Source: Embleya hyalina (GTDB taxonomy: Bacteria > Actinomycetota > Actinomycetes > Streptomycetales > Streptomycetaceae). From it: a stretch of 64,000 nt of DNA. The DNA is taken from positions 1 through 64,000 of the forward strand of contig NZ_BIFH01000042.1 in the NCBI RefSeq assembly GCF_003967355.1. The letters are read 5' to 3'. The notes below the pieces were generated by a model. The model saw only the letters and a list, made by a program, of their open reading frames with translations, had not been told where the DNA came from and made no database searches. Below are positions 43,369 to 51,484 of this stretch, piece by piece. The translations under genes and the position numbers were made by a program. Position 1 is the stretch's first letter, and each line of letters opens with the position of its first letter.

Positions 43369-45029
43369 CAGCCGCGTCCCTTCAGCCACACGTCGCGAAA
43401 CAGCGGCCACGCGTTCGCGTCGAACGTGAGCCCGTGTACGGCGCTTCCGGTCGCGACCGTGCGGCGGCCGACGTAGGTGGGCAACGCGTAGCCCCGGGCC
43501 ACGATCCGGGCCTGGACGTCGGCGTATCTGGCCCGGCGCAGTTCCGGATCCGCGCTCTCGGCGGCCTCGCGCAGCCACGCGTCCAGTTGCGGGTCGTGCA
43601 GCCGCGCCGCGTTGGTGCCGCCCTGGGCGAACTGCTGCTCGGAGTCGAACAGGGAGCGCAGCAGGTCGGGTTCGGCGCCGCCCCAGCTGAAGCCGATCAG
43701 GTCGTAGTCGCCGGCGTTGCGTCGGGGCAGGTAGTCGTTGGCGGTGGACTGCTCCAGGTCGAGCCGGATCCCGACCTTCTTGAGGTCGGCCTGGACGCCG
43801 ACGTCGAGGGTGCGTCGGTCGGTGACGGTGAACTCGGGGACGAACGGCATTGCGACGGTGAGGGTGTGTCCGTCGCGGGTGCGGTAGCCGGCCGCGTCGC
43901 GGCCGGTCCATCCCAGTTCGTCCAGCAGGGCGTTGGCCCTGGCCGGGTCGTATCCCCAACCGCCCTCCGCCGTGCGGTCGTAGCCGGTGGTGGAGGGGCC
44001 GAGCACGCTGAACGCCTGGGGGAACCGGTCGAAGAAGACGGCCTTGAGCAGGGGCTTGAAGTCCACGGCGCAGCGCACCGCGAGTCGGGCGCGGACGTCG
44101 TCGAACGGCGGTCGCGCGCTGTTGAGAAAGTAGGTGTAGCCCAGGCCCGGCAGGTCGGCCGTGGTGGTGCGCAGTCGGCGGTCCGCCTCCAGGACGCCGA
44201 CGCTCTGCGGTGGCACGTTGTCGATCGCGTCGACCTGGTCGCTGCGCAGTGTGCCGACCCGGACGGAGCCGGTGGGCAGGTAGCGGACGACGAGTTTGTC
44301 GAGGTGGGCCGGACCCGGGTGGGCGGCGTTGGCCGGTGCCCAGGCGTAGTCGGTGTTGCGGGCGAACTCGTCCTGTTGGCCCTTGGTGTGCGCGGTGAAG
44401 CGGAAGGGGCCGGTGCCGACGCTCGCCGATCCGCCGGCGCACAGGTCGGCGGCCCGGGTACGGAGGGAGCGCGGCGAGTGCATGCCCAGGTAGGTGGTGC
44501 CGACGGCGTGCAGGAACGGGGCGAAGGGGCGGGCGAGTCGCACCTGCGCGGTGTGCGGGCCGATCACCGTCGTGCTCTGGTAGGGGCCGATCAGGGAGGC
44601 CGCGTATTGGGATTTGGTGGCGGGGGCGGCGATGTGATCGAGGTTGGCCTTGACGGCTTCGGCGTCGAACGGTGTGCCGTCGGTGAAACGTACGTCGGTG
44701 CGTAACTCGAACGTGTAGGTGGTGCCGTCGGGGGAGAGCGTCCACGAGGTCGCGAGCCACGGTACGAACGTGCCGCCCGGTCCCTCCGCGACGAGCGAGT
44801 CGAAGACATTGCGCATGACGACGGCGGTGACGTCGGCGGGGCTGACATGCGGGTCGTAGCAGTCGGGTTCCTTGTCGGTGGCGAAGGTCAGCGTGCCGCC
44901 GTCCCTGGGCGGGCCGGCGTCGTCGCCCGCGCGGACGCCGGTGCCGCCCGTCGTACCGGAGCAGGCAACGAGCCCCGTCACCAGGGCCAGGGCGCCCGCG
45001 GTCAGCCGGACTCTGGATCGCGTGTGCAT
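43368..45029 (-). CDS. extracellular substrate-binding lipoprotein, family 5
   Basis: This 553-residue lipoprotein has a signal with lipobox LVTGLVAC followed by SGTTGGTG, so it would be anchored outside the membrane. The SBP_bac_5 core is visible: PDCYDPHVSPADVTAVVMRN, YTFELRTDVRFTDGTPFDAE, DLIGFSWGGAEPDLLRSLF. It delivers peptides or similar ligands to the DppBC-like permeases downstream. Codon 109 is TTA (reverse of TAA at 44703-44705), so production may need the bldA tRNA. As the first gene of the run, this would make uptake itself developmentally timed. CCCGGAGAG precedes the ATG. Confidence 0.92.
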   Translation of the reverse strand: MHTRSRVRLTAGALALVTGLVACSGTTGGTGVRAGDDAGPPRDGGTLTFATDKEPDCYDPHVSPADVTAVVMRNVFDSLVAEGPGGTFVPWLATSWTLSPDGTTYTFELRTDVRFTDGTPFDAEAVKANLDHIAAPATKSQYAASLIGPYQSTTVIGPHTAQVRLARPFAPFLHAVGTTYLGMHSPRSLRTRAADLCAGGSASVGTGPFRFTAHTKGQQDEFARNTDYAWAPANAAHPGPAHLDKLVVRYLPTGSVRVGTLRSDQVDAIDNVPPQSVGVLEADRRLRTTTADLPGLGYTYFLNSARPPFDDVRARLAVRCAVDFKPLLKAVFFDRFPQAFSVLGPSTTGYDRTAEGGWGYDPARANALLDELGWTGRDAAGYRTRDGHTLTVAMPFVPEFTVTDRRTLDVGVQADLKKVGIRLDLEQSTANDYLPRRNAGDYDLIGFSWGGAEPDLLRSLFDSEQQFAQGGTNAARLHDPQLDAWLREAAESADPELRRARYADVQARIVARGYALPTYVGRRTVATGSAVHGLTFDANAWPLFRDVWLKGRG

Positions 45030-45146
45030 GTTCTCTCCGGGTTGGTGGCGTGGCGTGGCGGACCCCGGCCACGCGGCGTCGAGCGCCGCGGCGCGGTCAC
45101 ACGGGAGTCGCGGGAGGGTGTACGGGCCGCGCGGGGCGACACCGCG

Positions 45147-45290
45147 TCACGCGTGCCGGGTGGGACCGGTGGGCGGGGCGACGCGGCGGCGGTGGGCCGG
45201 GCGGAGGGGGCGCGGGCGCCGGAGAGCGCCGTGCGCGGATGGGAGGCGGTCGTCGAGGAGGGCGACTACGAGGTCGTCGAGGAGCAACAC
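45147..45290 (-). CDS. possible 47-residue leader ORF upstream of the importer operon
   Basis: A GTG-started frame on the operon strand encodes an unusual peptide: a hydrophobic-acidic N-terminus (LLLDDLVVALLDDRLPS) and an Arg/Pro-rich remainder ending PPTGPTRHA. It stops 118 bp before the binding-protein ATG. Third-position GC is about 90%. There is no clear Shine-Dalgarno and I recognise no family. It may be a leader peptide, a small unknown gene or chance in GC-rich DNA. Confidence 0.25.
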   Translation of the reverse strand: MLLLDDLVVALLDDRLPSAHGALRRPRPLRPAHRRRVAPPTGPTRHA

Positions 45291-45417
45291 ACCGCGGCGG
45301 CCAATCGGCCCAGATCCAGGGTGCGTCGCGTCGTCAATCGGCGTCCTTCGTCCACGGCCTCAGAATGGCGGCCGGGCCCGGCGAGCGTCAACATGACCCA
45401 GGTCACATGAAGGACCG

Positions 45418-45439
45418 AAGGTACGGATGACCGTACCTT
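45418..45439 (+). promoter_or_regulatory. perfect 9-4-9 palindrome, possible operator
   Basis: AAGGTACGG (45418-45426), ATGA, CCGTACCTT (45431-45439) forms a perfect inverted repeat. It lies 270 bp before the PPK2 start and 390 bp upstream of the importer operon start. No T-run follows, and no gene ends here, so an operator is more likely than a terminator. The regulator is unknown; the cluster GntR protein is one candidate. Confidence 0.5.
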
Positions 45440-45710
45440 TCAACCGTGGTCCGCCGTCCCCGCCCCGGCCTCGGGAAGCGACCTCGTCCAGGCGAGCAGA
45501 CAATGATCCGAGGGAACCCGTCGCGGCAGCGGCGGGTGTGTGAGGTTCCGGGGACTCGCGTCCCCACCGCGGGCCGATGCGGCGCGTGGATCCCGGGAGC
45601 CCGCCGAACCTCCCGTCGCCCGGCTCGCACGACGGACCCGTGTCGATCGGGGCCGTGCCGGCGCGGCCGAGGACCACGCCCGCCCCGGACCAACGAAGGA
45701 CTGATGGGTG

Positions 45711-46703
45711 ATGTCGGACGAGAGAGCCGAACGCATCGCGAGGTTCATCGAGCCGCTCCGGGTGAAACCGGGAACCGAGGTGCGCCTGGAGCGGGACTTC
45801 GATCCCCGCTACAAAGCCGGTCTGAAGAAGCGCGACGGGATCGAGTTGTTGCGGACCGGGGTTTCGTTGCCGGCCGAGTACCAGCAGCGGCTGGCCGCCC
45901 AGGACACGTACGGGGTACTGCTCTGTCTCCAGGCACTGGACTCCGGGGGCAAGGACGGGACGATCCGCCACGTGATGAGCGGCGTCAATCCCCAAGGCGT
46001 GCGGGTCAGCAGCTTCAAGGTGCCGTCCGCCGAGGAACTCGAGCACGACTACCTGTGGCGCTACGCCCGACGGCTGCCCGGACGCGGCGAGATCGCCATC
46101 TTCAACCGTTCGCACTACGAGGAAGTGCTCGTCGTGCGCGTCCACCCCGAGATCCTCCGCCGGCAGAAGTTGCCGGACGACGCGTCCGGTCGGGACCTGT
46201 GGGACCGGCGCTATCGCGAGATCAACCGCTGGGAGCGCTACCTCACGGACAACGGGTTCAAGGTGGTGAAGATCTTCCTGAACCTGTCCAAGGAGGAGCA
46301 GCGGGTCCGCTTCCTCAAGCGGATCGACCTGCCGGAGAAGAACCGGAAGTTCTCCGCGGCCGACGTCCGCGAGCGGCGGCGGTGGGACGACTACCAGCAC
46401 GCGTTCTCCGAAATGTTGTCGGCCACGAGTACGAAGTGGGCGCCGTGGTACGTCGTGCCGGCGGATCGGAAGTGGTTCGAGCGGATCTGCGCGGCGGCGA
46501 TCCTCGCGCACACCCTGATCGACATCGATCCTCGGTACCCCGATGTGGGGAAGAAGGCGCGAAAGGAACTGCTCGTCACCAAACGGGACCTGGAGCGGGA
46601 AGCTCCTGCCGGGGCGTCGGCGGATCCGTACGCCGAGCGGCATCCGTCGGCCGTCCGCGCCGGCGGGCGGAAGGACCGTTCGACGAGGAAGAAGCGCGGC
46701 TAG
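45711..46703 (+). CDS. polyphosphate kinase 2 (PPK2) family protein
   Basis: This 330-residue enzyme would transfer phosphate between polyphosphate and nucleotides. The PPK2 Walker A form is LQALDSGGKDGTIRHVMSGV, followed by GVRVSSFKVPSAEE, HDYLWRYARRLPGRGEIAIF, NRSHYEEVLVVRVHPE and the lid region RFLKRIDLPEKNRKFSAAD. A basic C-terminal tail (AGGRKDRSTRKKRG) follows. The ATG at 45711 was preferred; a GTG directly before it is possible. GAAGGA lies upstream. It is followed after 33 bp by a P-type ATPase. Such genes often serve energy or stress survival. Confidence 0.9.
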   Translation: MSDERAERIARFIEPLRVKPGTEVRLERDFDPRYKAGLKKRDGIELLRTGVSLPAEYQQRLAAQDTYGVLLCLQALDSGGKDGTIRHVMSGVNPQGVRVSSFKVPSAEELEHDYLWRYARRLPGRGEIAIFNRSHYEEVLVVRVHPEILRRQKLPDDASGRDLWDRRYREINRWERYLTDNGFKVVKIFLNLSKEEQRVRFLKRIDLPEKNRKFSAADVRERRRWDDYQHAFSEMLSATSTKWAPWYVVPADRKWFERICAAAILAHTLIDIDPRYPDVGKKARKELLVTKRDLEREAPAGASADPYAERHPSAVRAGGRKDRSTRKKRG

Positions 46704-46736
46704 GACGGAAGCGGGCCACGGATCGGAGGCGAAGCG

Positions 46737-49454
46737 ATGACGGTGCGTTCGAATCCCCTCGGAGAACAGCCCGCTTCGGGGGACGGCTGGTACACGCGCA
46801 CTCCCGAGGAGGTCGCGGCGGAGTTCGGCGTGGATCCGGCGGTAGGTCTGTCCGCGGCACGAGCCGCGGAAACCCTGACCGCGCGGGGCCCGAACGCGCT
46901 GCCCGAGGAGAAGCGGATTCCGGCCTGGCGCCGGTTCCTGGAGCAGTACCGCAGTTACATGCAGATCGTCCTCGTGGCCGCCGCGATCGTCTCGCTGCTC
47001 GTCCGGGAGTGGACCACCGCGATCCTGCTGATCGTGCTGACCCTGCTGAACGCGGTCGTGGGCCTACGCCAGGAGGGCAGGGCCGAGAGCGCGATGAACG
47101 CGCTGCAGTCGATGATGAAGGCGACGGCGCGGGTGCGCAGGGACGGGACGGAAGCCGAGATCCCCGCCGAGCGGCTGGTCGTGGGCGACATCGTGCTCAT
47201 CGCCGCGGGGGACCAGGTGGCGGCGGACGGACGCATCATCGAGGCCAGTGCCCTGCAGATCGACGAGTCGGCCCTCACCGGCGAGAGCGTTCCCGCCGCG
47301 AAGGACGCCGGCACGCTGCGGGGCGCGCGAGCGGCACCCGGCGACCGGACGAACATGGCGTTCATGAACACCCCCGTCACCCACGGCAGCGGCGTCCTCG
47401 TCGTCACCGCGACGGGCGCCGAAACCGAGGTCGGCAAGATCTCCGGGATGTTGTCGGCCACCGAGAAGGAAGTGCCGCCGCTCACCAGGGAACTCGACAC
47501 CCTGACGTTGTGGATCACGGCGGCGGCGGTGCTGACCATGATCGTGATGTTCGCCCTGGGGCGGCAGCGCGACCAGGCCTGGGACGTCCTGTTCGTCAGT
47601 GCGGTCTCGCTGGCGATCGCCGCCATCCCCGAGGCCCTGCCGACCGTGACCCAGGCGATCCTGTCCGTCGGCAGCCTCAACCTGGCCGAGCGCAACGCCA
47701 TCGTCAAGGAACTGCCGTCGGTGGAGACCCTGGCGTTCACGTCGGCGATCAACTCGGACAAGACCGGCACGTTGACGATGAATCAGATGACCGTCGTCGA
47801 AGTCGTGACTCCCACCGACCGGTACACCGTCTCGGGTACGGGCTACGGACTCGAGGGGAGGATCCACCATGCCGCGGGTTCCGCCGCGGGTATCGAGGAC
47901 GCGATCCTGCCCTACGTGGTGGCCGGCGACGCGAAACTGGTGGACGGCGAGGTGGTGGGTGATCCCACCGAGGGCGCGCTGTTGGTGCTCGCGCACAAGG
48001 CCGGGCTCGACATCGACGCCACCAGGGAGGGACTGCCCCGGCTCGCCACGCTGCCCTTCGACCCGGGTTACAAGCTGATGGCCACCTTCAACGCGGCGGT
48101 CGACACCTCCGGACGGGAGGTCGTGCGCTGCTTCGTCAAGGGCGCGGCACCGGCGGTGATGGCGCGCGCCGCCACCGCGCTCGCGGCGGGCGAGACCATC
48201 GCGTGGGACGCCGAAGTGCTCGCGCGTGCCCGGGCGCAGACCGAGCGGATGGGCGGCGAGGGGCGTCGTGTGATGGCGGCGGCCACCCGCGATCTGGACC
48301 GGGCCGATTTCGATCCGGACGGCGACCTGCTCGGGTACGTCACCGAGTTGCGCATGACCAGCCTCGTCGGCATGGTCGATCCGCCCCGCGAGGACGCCAA
48401 GGCCGCCGTGGCCGGTGCCCGGGCCGGGCACATCCGGGTCCGCATGGTGACCGGTGACGACGTCACCACTGGTGCGGCGATCGCCCGGCAACTCGGCATC
48501 CCCGGTGAGGCGGTCCTCGGCGCCGATTTCGCCGCCATGAGCGAGGACGAGCAACTCGCCCGCATCGACGGGATCGGTGTGGTGGGACGGGTCGCGCCGG
48601 AGCACAAGGTGTTGCTCGCCGACACGCTCAAGAAGAAGGGCGACGTCGTGGCGATGACCGGGGACGGGGTCAACGACGCGCCCGCGATCAAGGCCGCCGA
48701 CATCGGCATCGCCATGGGCAGCGGCACGGACGTGGCCAAGAACGCCGGGCGCATGATCCTCTCCGACGACAAGTTCGCCACCATCGTCTACGCGGTGGCG
48801 CAGGGCCGGCGAATCTACGACAACCTCACCAAGTACATCCGTTTCGTCCTGCTCCTGCTGGTCACTTTCGTGCTGACCTTCCTCGGGGCCACCGTCTTCG
48901 ACATCGCCGCCGGTGAGCCCTTCACCCCACCGCAGGTGTTGTGGATCCACTTCGTCGTCAACGCCTCGTTCGGCTTCGCGCTCGGCTTCGACCGGGAGAG
49001 TCCCGGGCTCATGCGGCGCAGGCCGCGTCCGCGCGGGGAGTCGGTGCTCACCCGGCCCGTGCTGCTCACGGTCGGAATGGGCGGGTTGGCGATCACCGTC
49101 TTCCTGCTCGGGCTGATCACGCTCGGTCGGCACCACTTCGACAGCGTCGAAACAGGTCGGTCGATCGCGTTCACCGCCTTCGCCCTGTGTCTGATCGTGG
49201 CCGCGTTCGAGTGCCGCAGCGAGACGGACTCGGTGCTGGCGACGTCCACCTTCGACAGCAGGCAGATGAACTGGGTGGCACTGGCCCAGTTCGTGCTCGC
49301 GGTGGCGGTGACCCAACTGGACGGCTTCCGTCGCATCCTCGGGACGACGCGACTCGACGCCCGGGAGTTCGGCTGGGCGCTGCTGGCCGCCGTCGCGCTT
49401 CTGCTCCTGTGGGAACTGGGCAAACTCGTGGCCCGCCGCTCGCGAGGTGCCTGA
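46737..49454 (+). CDS. P2-type cation-transporting ATPase (calcium-pump-like)
   Basis: The 905-residue pump has an N-terminal cation ATPase domain (YTRTPEEVAAEFGVD, LTARGPNALPEEK) and the actuator motif DESALTGESVPAAK. The phosphorylation site is SDKTGTLTMNQM with Asp341, followed by MVTGDDVTTGAAIARQLGI and MTGDGVNDAPAIKAADIGIAMG. TM4 has AIPEALP, close to the PEGLP of P2A calcium pumps. Ten helices are expected. The hinge before the acceptor Asp reads AINSDKTG rather than the usual CSDKTG. GGAGGCGAAGCG precedes the ATG. Its stop overlaps a tiny ORF that bridges to SulP. The ion is not certain; calcium or magnesium is likely. Confidence 0.92.
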   Translation: MTVRSNPLGEQPASGDGWYTRTPEEVAAEFGVDPAVGLSAARAAETLTARGPNALPEEKRIPAWRRFLEQYRSYMQIVLVAAAIVSLLVREWTTAILLIVLTLLNAVVGLRQEGRAESAMNALQSMMKATARVRRDGTEAEIPAERLVVGDIVLIAAGDQVAADGRIIEASALQIDESALTGESVPAAKDAGTLRGARAAPGDRTNMAFMNTPVTHGSGVLVVTATGAETEVGKISGMLSATEKEVPPLTRELDTLTLWITAAAVLTMIVMFALGRQRDQAWDVLFVSAVSLAIAAIPEALPTVTQAILSVGSLNLAERNAIVKELPSVETLAFTSAINSDKTGTLTMNQMTVVEVVTPTDRYTVSGTGYGLEGRIHHAAGSAAGIEDAILPYVVAGDAKLVDGEVVGDPTEGALLVLAHKAGLDIDATREGLPRLATLPFDPGYKLMATFNAAVDTSGREVVRCFVKGAAPAVMARAATALAAGETIAWDAEVLARARAQTERMGGEGRRVMAAATRDLDRADFDPDGDLLGYVTELRMTSLVGMVDPPREDAKAAVAGARAGHIRVRMVTGDDVTTGAAIARQLGIPGEAVLGADFAAMSEDEQLARIDGIGVVGRVAPEHKVLLADTLKKKGDVVAMTGDGVNDAPAIKAADIGIAMGSGTDVAKNAGRMILSDDKFATIVYAVAQGRRIYDNLTKYIRFVLLLLVTFVLTFLGATVFDIAAGEPFTPPQVLWIHFVVNASFGFALGFDRESPGLMRRRPRPRGESVLTRPVLLTVGMGGLAITVFLLGLITLGRHHFDSVETGRSIAFTAFALCLIVAAFECRSETDSVLATSTFDSRQMNWVALAQFVLAVAVTQLDGFRRILGTTRLDAREFGWALLAAVALLLLWELGKLVARRSRGA

Positions 49455-49516
49455 TGGGTCGACACCGATCGGGCGGGAGCGGCGGCAGCGGCGCAGGCGG
49501 GAAGGACGGTCGGTGA
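49454..49516 (+). CDS. 20-residue Gly/Ser-rich bridging micro-ORF
   Basis: The frame begins at the ATG of TGATG, sharing a base with the ATPase stop, and ends in the TGA of GTGA, overlapping the SulP start by 4 bp. It encodes MGRHRSGGSGGSGAGGKDGR. It fills the whole gap between two transporters. It may be expressed only to couple translation, or be chance; no family is recognisable. Confidence 0.35.
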   Translation: MGRHRSGGSGGSGAGGKDGR

Positions 49517-51231
49517 CCACCCCGCGTACGGGCAACGGAATGCGCTCCCGGTTGCGGGCCGTGCCCGGGATCCGCGCGGCGTCGTCGTACCGGCGGGCGT
49601 GGCTGGTCAAGGACCTGGTCGCAGGCATCGTCTTGACCACGCTGCTGGTGCCGCAGGGCATGGCGTACGCCGAGTTGGCGGGTCTGCCGCCGATCACCGG
49701 CCTGTACACGACGATCCTGTGCCTGCTCGGGTACGCGGTGTGCGGGCCGTCCCGGATCCTGGTGCTGGGTCCCGATTCCTCGTTGGGCCCGATGATCGCC
49801 GCCACCGTGCTGCCCCTGGTGGCGGCCGACGGGGACCCCGAGCGGGCGATCGCTCTGGCGTCGACACTCGCGCTCATGGTGGCGGCGGTCATGATCCTGG
49901 CGTCGGTGGCGAAGCTCGGTTTCATCGCCGATCTGATCTCCAAACCCACGATGATCGGCTACATGAACGGCCTGGCCCTGACCATTCTGATCGGTCAGTT
50001 GCCCAAGCTGCTCGGGTTCGAGGTCGAGGCGGACAACCTGATCCGCGAGTGTGTCGGCCTTGTTCGGCAATCGGCCGACGGGGCGGTGGTGCCGGCCGCC
50101 GCCGCGGTCGGCGGCTGCGGGATCGTCCTGATCCTGGTGCTCCAGCGCTTCCTGCCGAAGGTCCCCGCGGTGCTCGTGATGGTGGTCCTGGCGATCGCCG
50201 TGACCACCGTCTTCGACCTGGGCGAGCACGGCGTGGGCCTGGTCGGAGAACTCCCCGAGGGTTTCCCGCCGTTCACCGTGCCCACGGTGGGAGTCGCCGA
50301 CCTCGCCCCGCTGTTCGGCGGTGCGCTGGGCATCGCTCTGGTGTCCCTGGCCGACACGATCTCCAACGCGTCCGCCTTCGCGGCCCGTACGGGCCAGGAG
50401 GTGCGCGGCAACCAGGAGATGGCGGGGGTCGGTGCCGCGAACCTGGCGGCCGGTCTCTTCCAGGGCTTCCCGGTCAGTACGAGTGGATCCCGTACGGCGG
50501 TGGCGGAGCGCGCGGGGGCCAGAAGTCAGCTGACCGGGGTCGTCGGTGCGGCGCTCATCGTCCTCATGCTCGTGCTGGCTCCGGGGCTGTTCCGCAACCT
50601 CCCCCAGCCGGCCCTCGCCGCCGTGGTCGTCACCGCGTCGCTCTCCCTGGCCGACATCCCGGGGGCGGTACGGTTGTGGCGGCAGCGCCGGACGGAATTC
50701 ATGTTGTGCTTCGCGGCCTTCGTCGGCGTGGCGGTACTCGGCGTGTTGCCCGGGATCGCCATCGCCGTGGCCCTGTCCGTCCTCAACGTCTTCCGACGCA
50801 CCTGGTGGCCGTACAACACCGTGCTGGGGCGGGTGCCGGGCCTGGAGGGCTTCCACGACGTCCGCTCCTACCCGCAGGCCGAGCAACTGCCCGGCCTGGT
50901 GATCCATCGTTTCGACGCCCCGCTCATCTTCGCCAACGCCAAGGCGTTCCGTGACGAGATCGGGCGACTGGCCGGCGCCGACCCGCGGGTGAGTTGGATC
51001 GTGGTCGCGGCGGAGGCGATGACCGACGTGGACACCACCGCCGCCGACATCCTGGAGGAACTGGACGAGACGCTCAACGCGAACCACGTGCACCTGGTGT
51101 TCGCCGAGCTGAAGGACCCGGTGCGCCGCAAGATCGAACGGTACGGGCTCACCCGCACCATCGACCCCGGGCACTTCTTCCCCACGGTGGAGGCCGCGGT
51201 CGCCGCCTTCCGCCGGCGCACCGGAACGTGA
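49513..51231 (+). CDS. SulP-family anion transporter with STAS domain
   Basis: This 572-residue transporter has the SulP opening DLVAGIVLTTLLVPQGMAYA, LAGLPPITGLYTTIL, then PDSSLGPMIAATVLP and about 12 further helix-forming segments. FQGFPVSTSGSRTAVAERAG is the conserved loop. A C-terminal STAS domain (residues about 440-560) contains DAPLIFANAKAFRDEIGRL and VAAEAMTDVDTTAADILEEL. Members carry sulfate, bicarbonate or other anions. The GTG at 49513 has GGGAAGGACGG upstream and overlaps the micro-ORF. The substrate is unknown. Confidence 0.92.
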   Translation: MTTPRTGNGMRSRLRAVPGIRAASSYRRAWLVKDLVAGIVLTTLLVPQGMAYAELAGLPPITGLYTTILCLLGYAVCGPSRILVLGPDSSLGPMIAATVLPLVAADGDPERAIALASTLALMVAAVMILASVAKLGFIADLISKPTMIGYMNGLALTILIGQLPKLLGFEVEADNLIRECVGLVRQSADGAVVPAAAAVGGCGIVLILVLQRFLPKVPAVLVMVVLAIAVTTVFDLGEHGVGLVGELPEGFPPFTVPTVGVADLAPLFGGALGIALVSLADTISNASAFAARTGQEVRGNQEMAGVGAANLAAGLFQGFPVSTSGSRTAVAERAGARSQLTGVVGAALIVLMLVLAPGLFRNLPQPALAAVVVTASLSLADIPGAVRLWRQRRTEFMLCFAAFVGVAVLGVLPGIAIAVALSVLNVFRRTWWPYNTVLGRVPGLEGFHDVRSYPQAEQLPGLVIHRFDAPLIFANAKAFRDEIGRLAGADPRVSWIVVAAEAMTDVDTTAADILEELDETLNANHVHLVFAELKDPVRRKIERYGLTRTIDPGHFFPTVEAAVAAFRRRTGT

Positions 51232-51401
51232 CGGTGCGCGTCGCCGCGTCGGCGGCGGATGCGCACCCGCGGCGGCACGCGGCGGGTCGTCCCCGCCGAC
51301 CCGGGGTGGCCGGTCGGCACACGTTCGCGCGTTCGCGCCCATCGGCCCGGCCCGGCACCGCCGCGAGGCGGGCGCGGCGCGACTCGCCCGAACGGACCGG
51401 A

Positions 51402-51417
51402 TGTGAGGCGCGTCACG
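51402..51417 (+). promoter_or_regulatory. CRP/FNR-type palindrome upstream of the hydrogenase operon
   Basis: TGTGA-N6-TCACG (51402-51417) matches the CRP-family consensus TGTGA-N6-TCACA at nine of ten positions and fits GTG-N6-GNCAC exactly. It lies 68 bp before the small-subunit ATG. A second short palindrome GTCCG-N6-CGGAC (51444-51459) lies between it and the start. Binding is inferred. Confidence 0.55.
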
Positions 51418-51484
51418 TACGGGCCTGATAAGAAGATTCGAGAGTCCGTTATGTCGGACAAGTGACTTTCGAGGAGGCGTCCTC

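Larger units (their letters stand above)
45030..45710. other. large divergent regulatory gap
   Basis: This 681-bp region lies between the 14-gene minus-strand cluster and the PPK2 gene. It holds only the doubtful leader ORF, a short TGACC-CA-GGTCA palindrome (45394-45405) and the strong palindrome at 45418-45439. Such a long gap is unusual for this compact window and suggests complex control of one or both flanking operons. Confidence 0.5.

Noticed and set aside
28387-45029. A lasso-peptide biosynthetic cluster, suggested by the asparagine-synthase-like enzymes
   Set aside because: There is no transglutaminase-like leader peptidase, no RRE/PqqD protein and no precursor. Both synthases keep full-length active glutaminase domains starting Met-Cys, unlike typical lasso cyclases.
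45231-45410. A plus-strand frame reading VRGWEAVVEEGDYEVVEEQH as a RiPP-like precursor
   Set aside because: No ribosome site precedes it, third-position GC falls after residue 20, and no RiPP enzyme is encoded nearby.
47064-49949. A long minus-strand frame across the P-type ATPase and SulP genes
   Set aside because: It is antisense to two genes with complete family motifs and has no recognisable domain.
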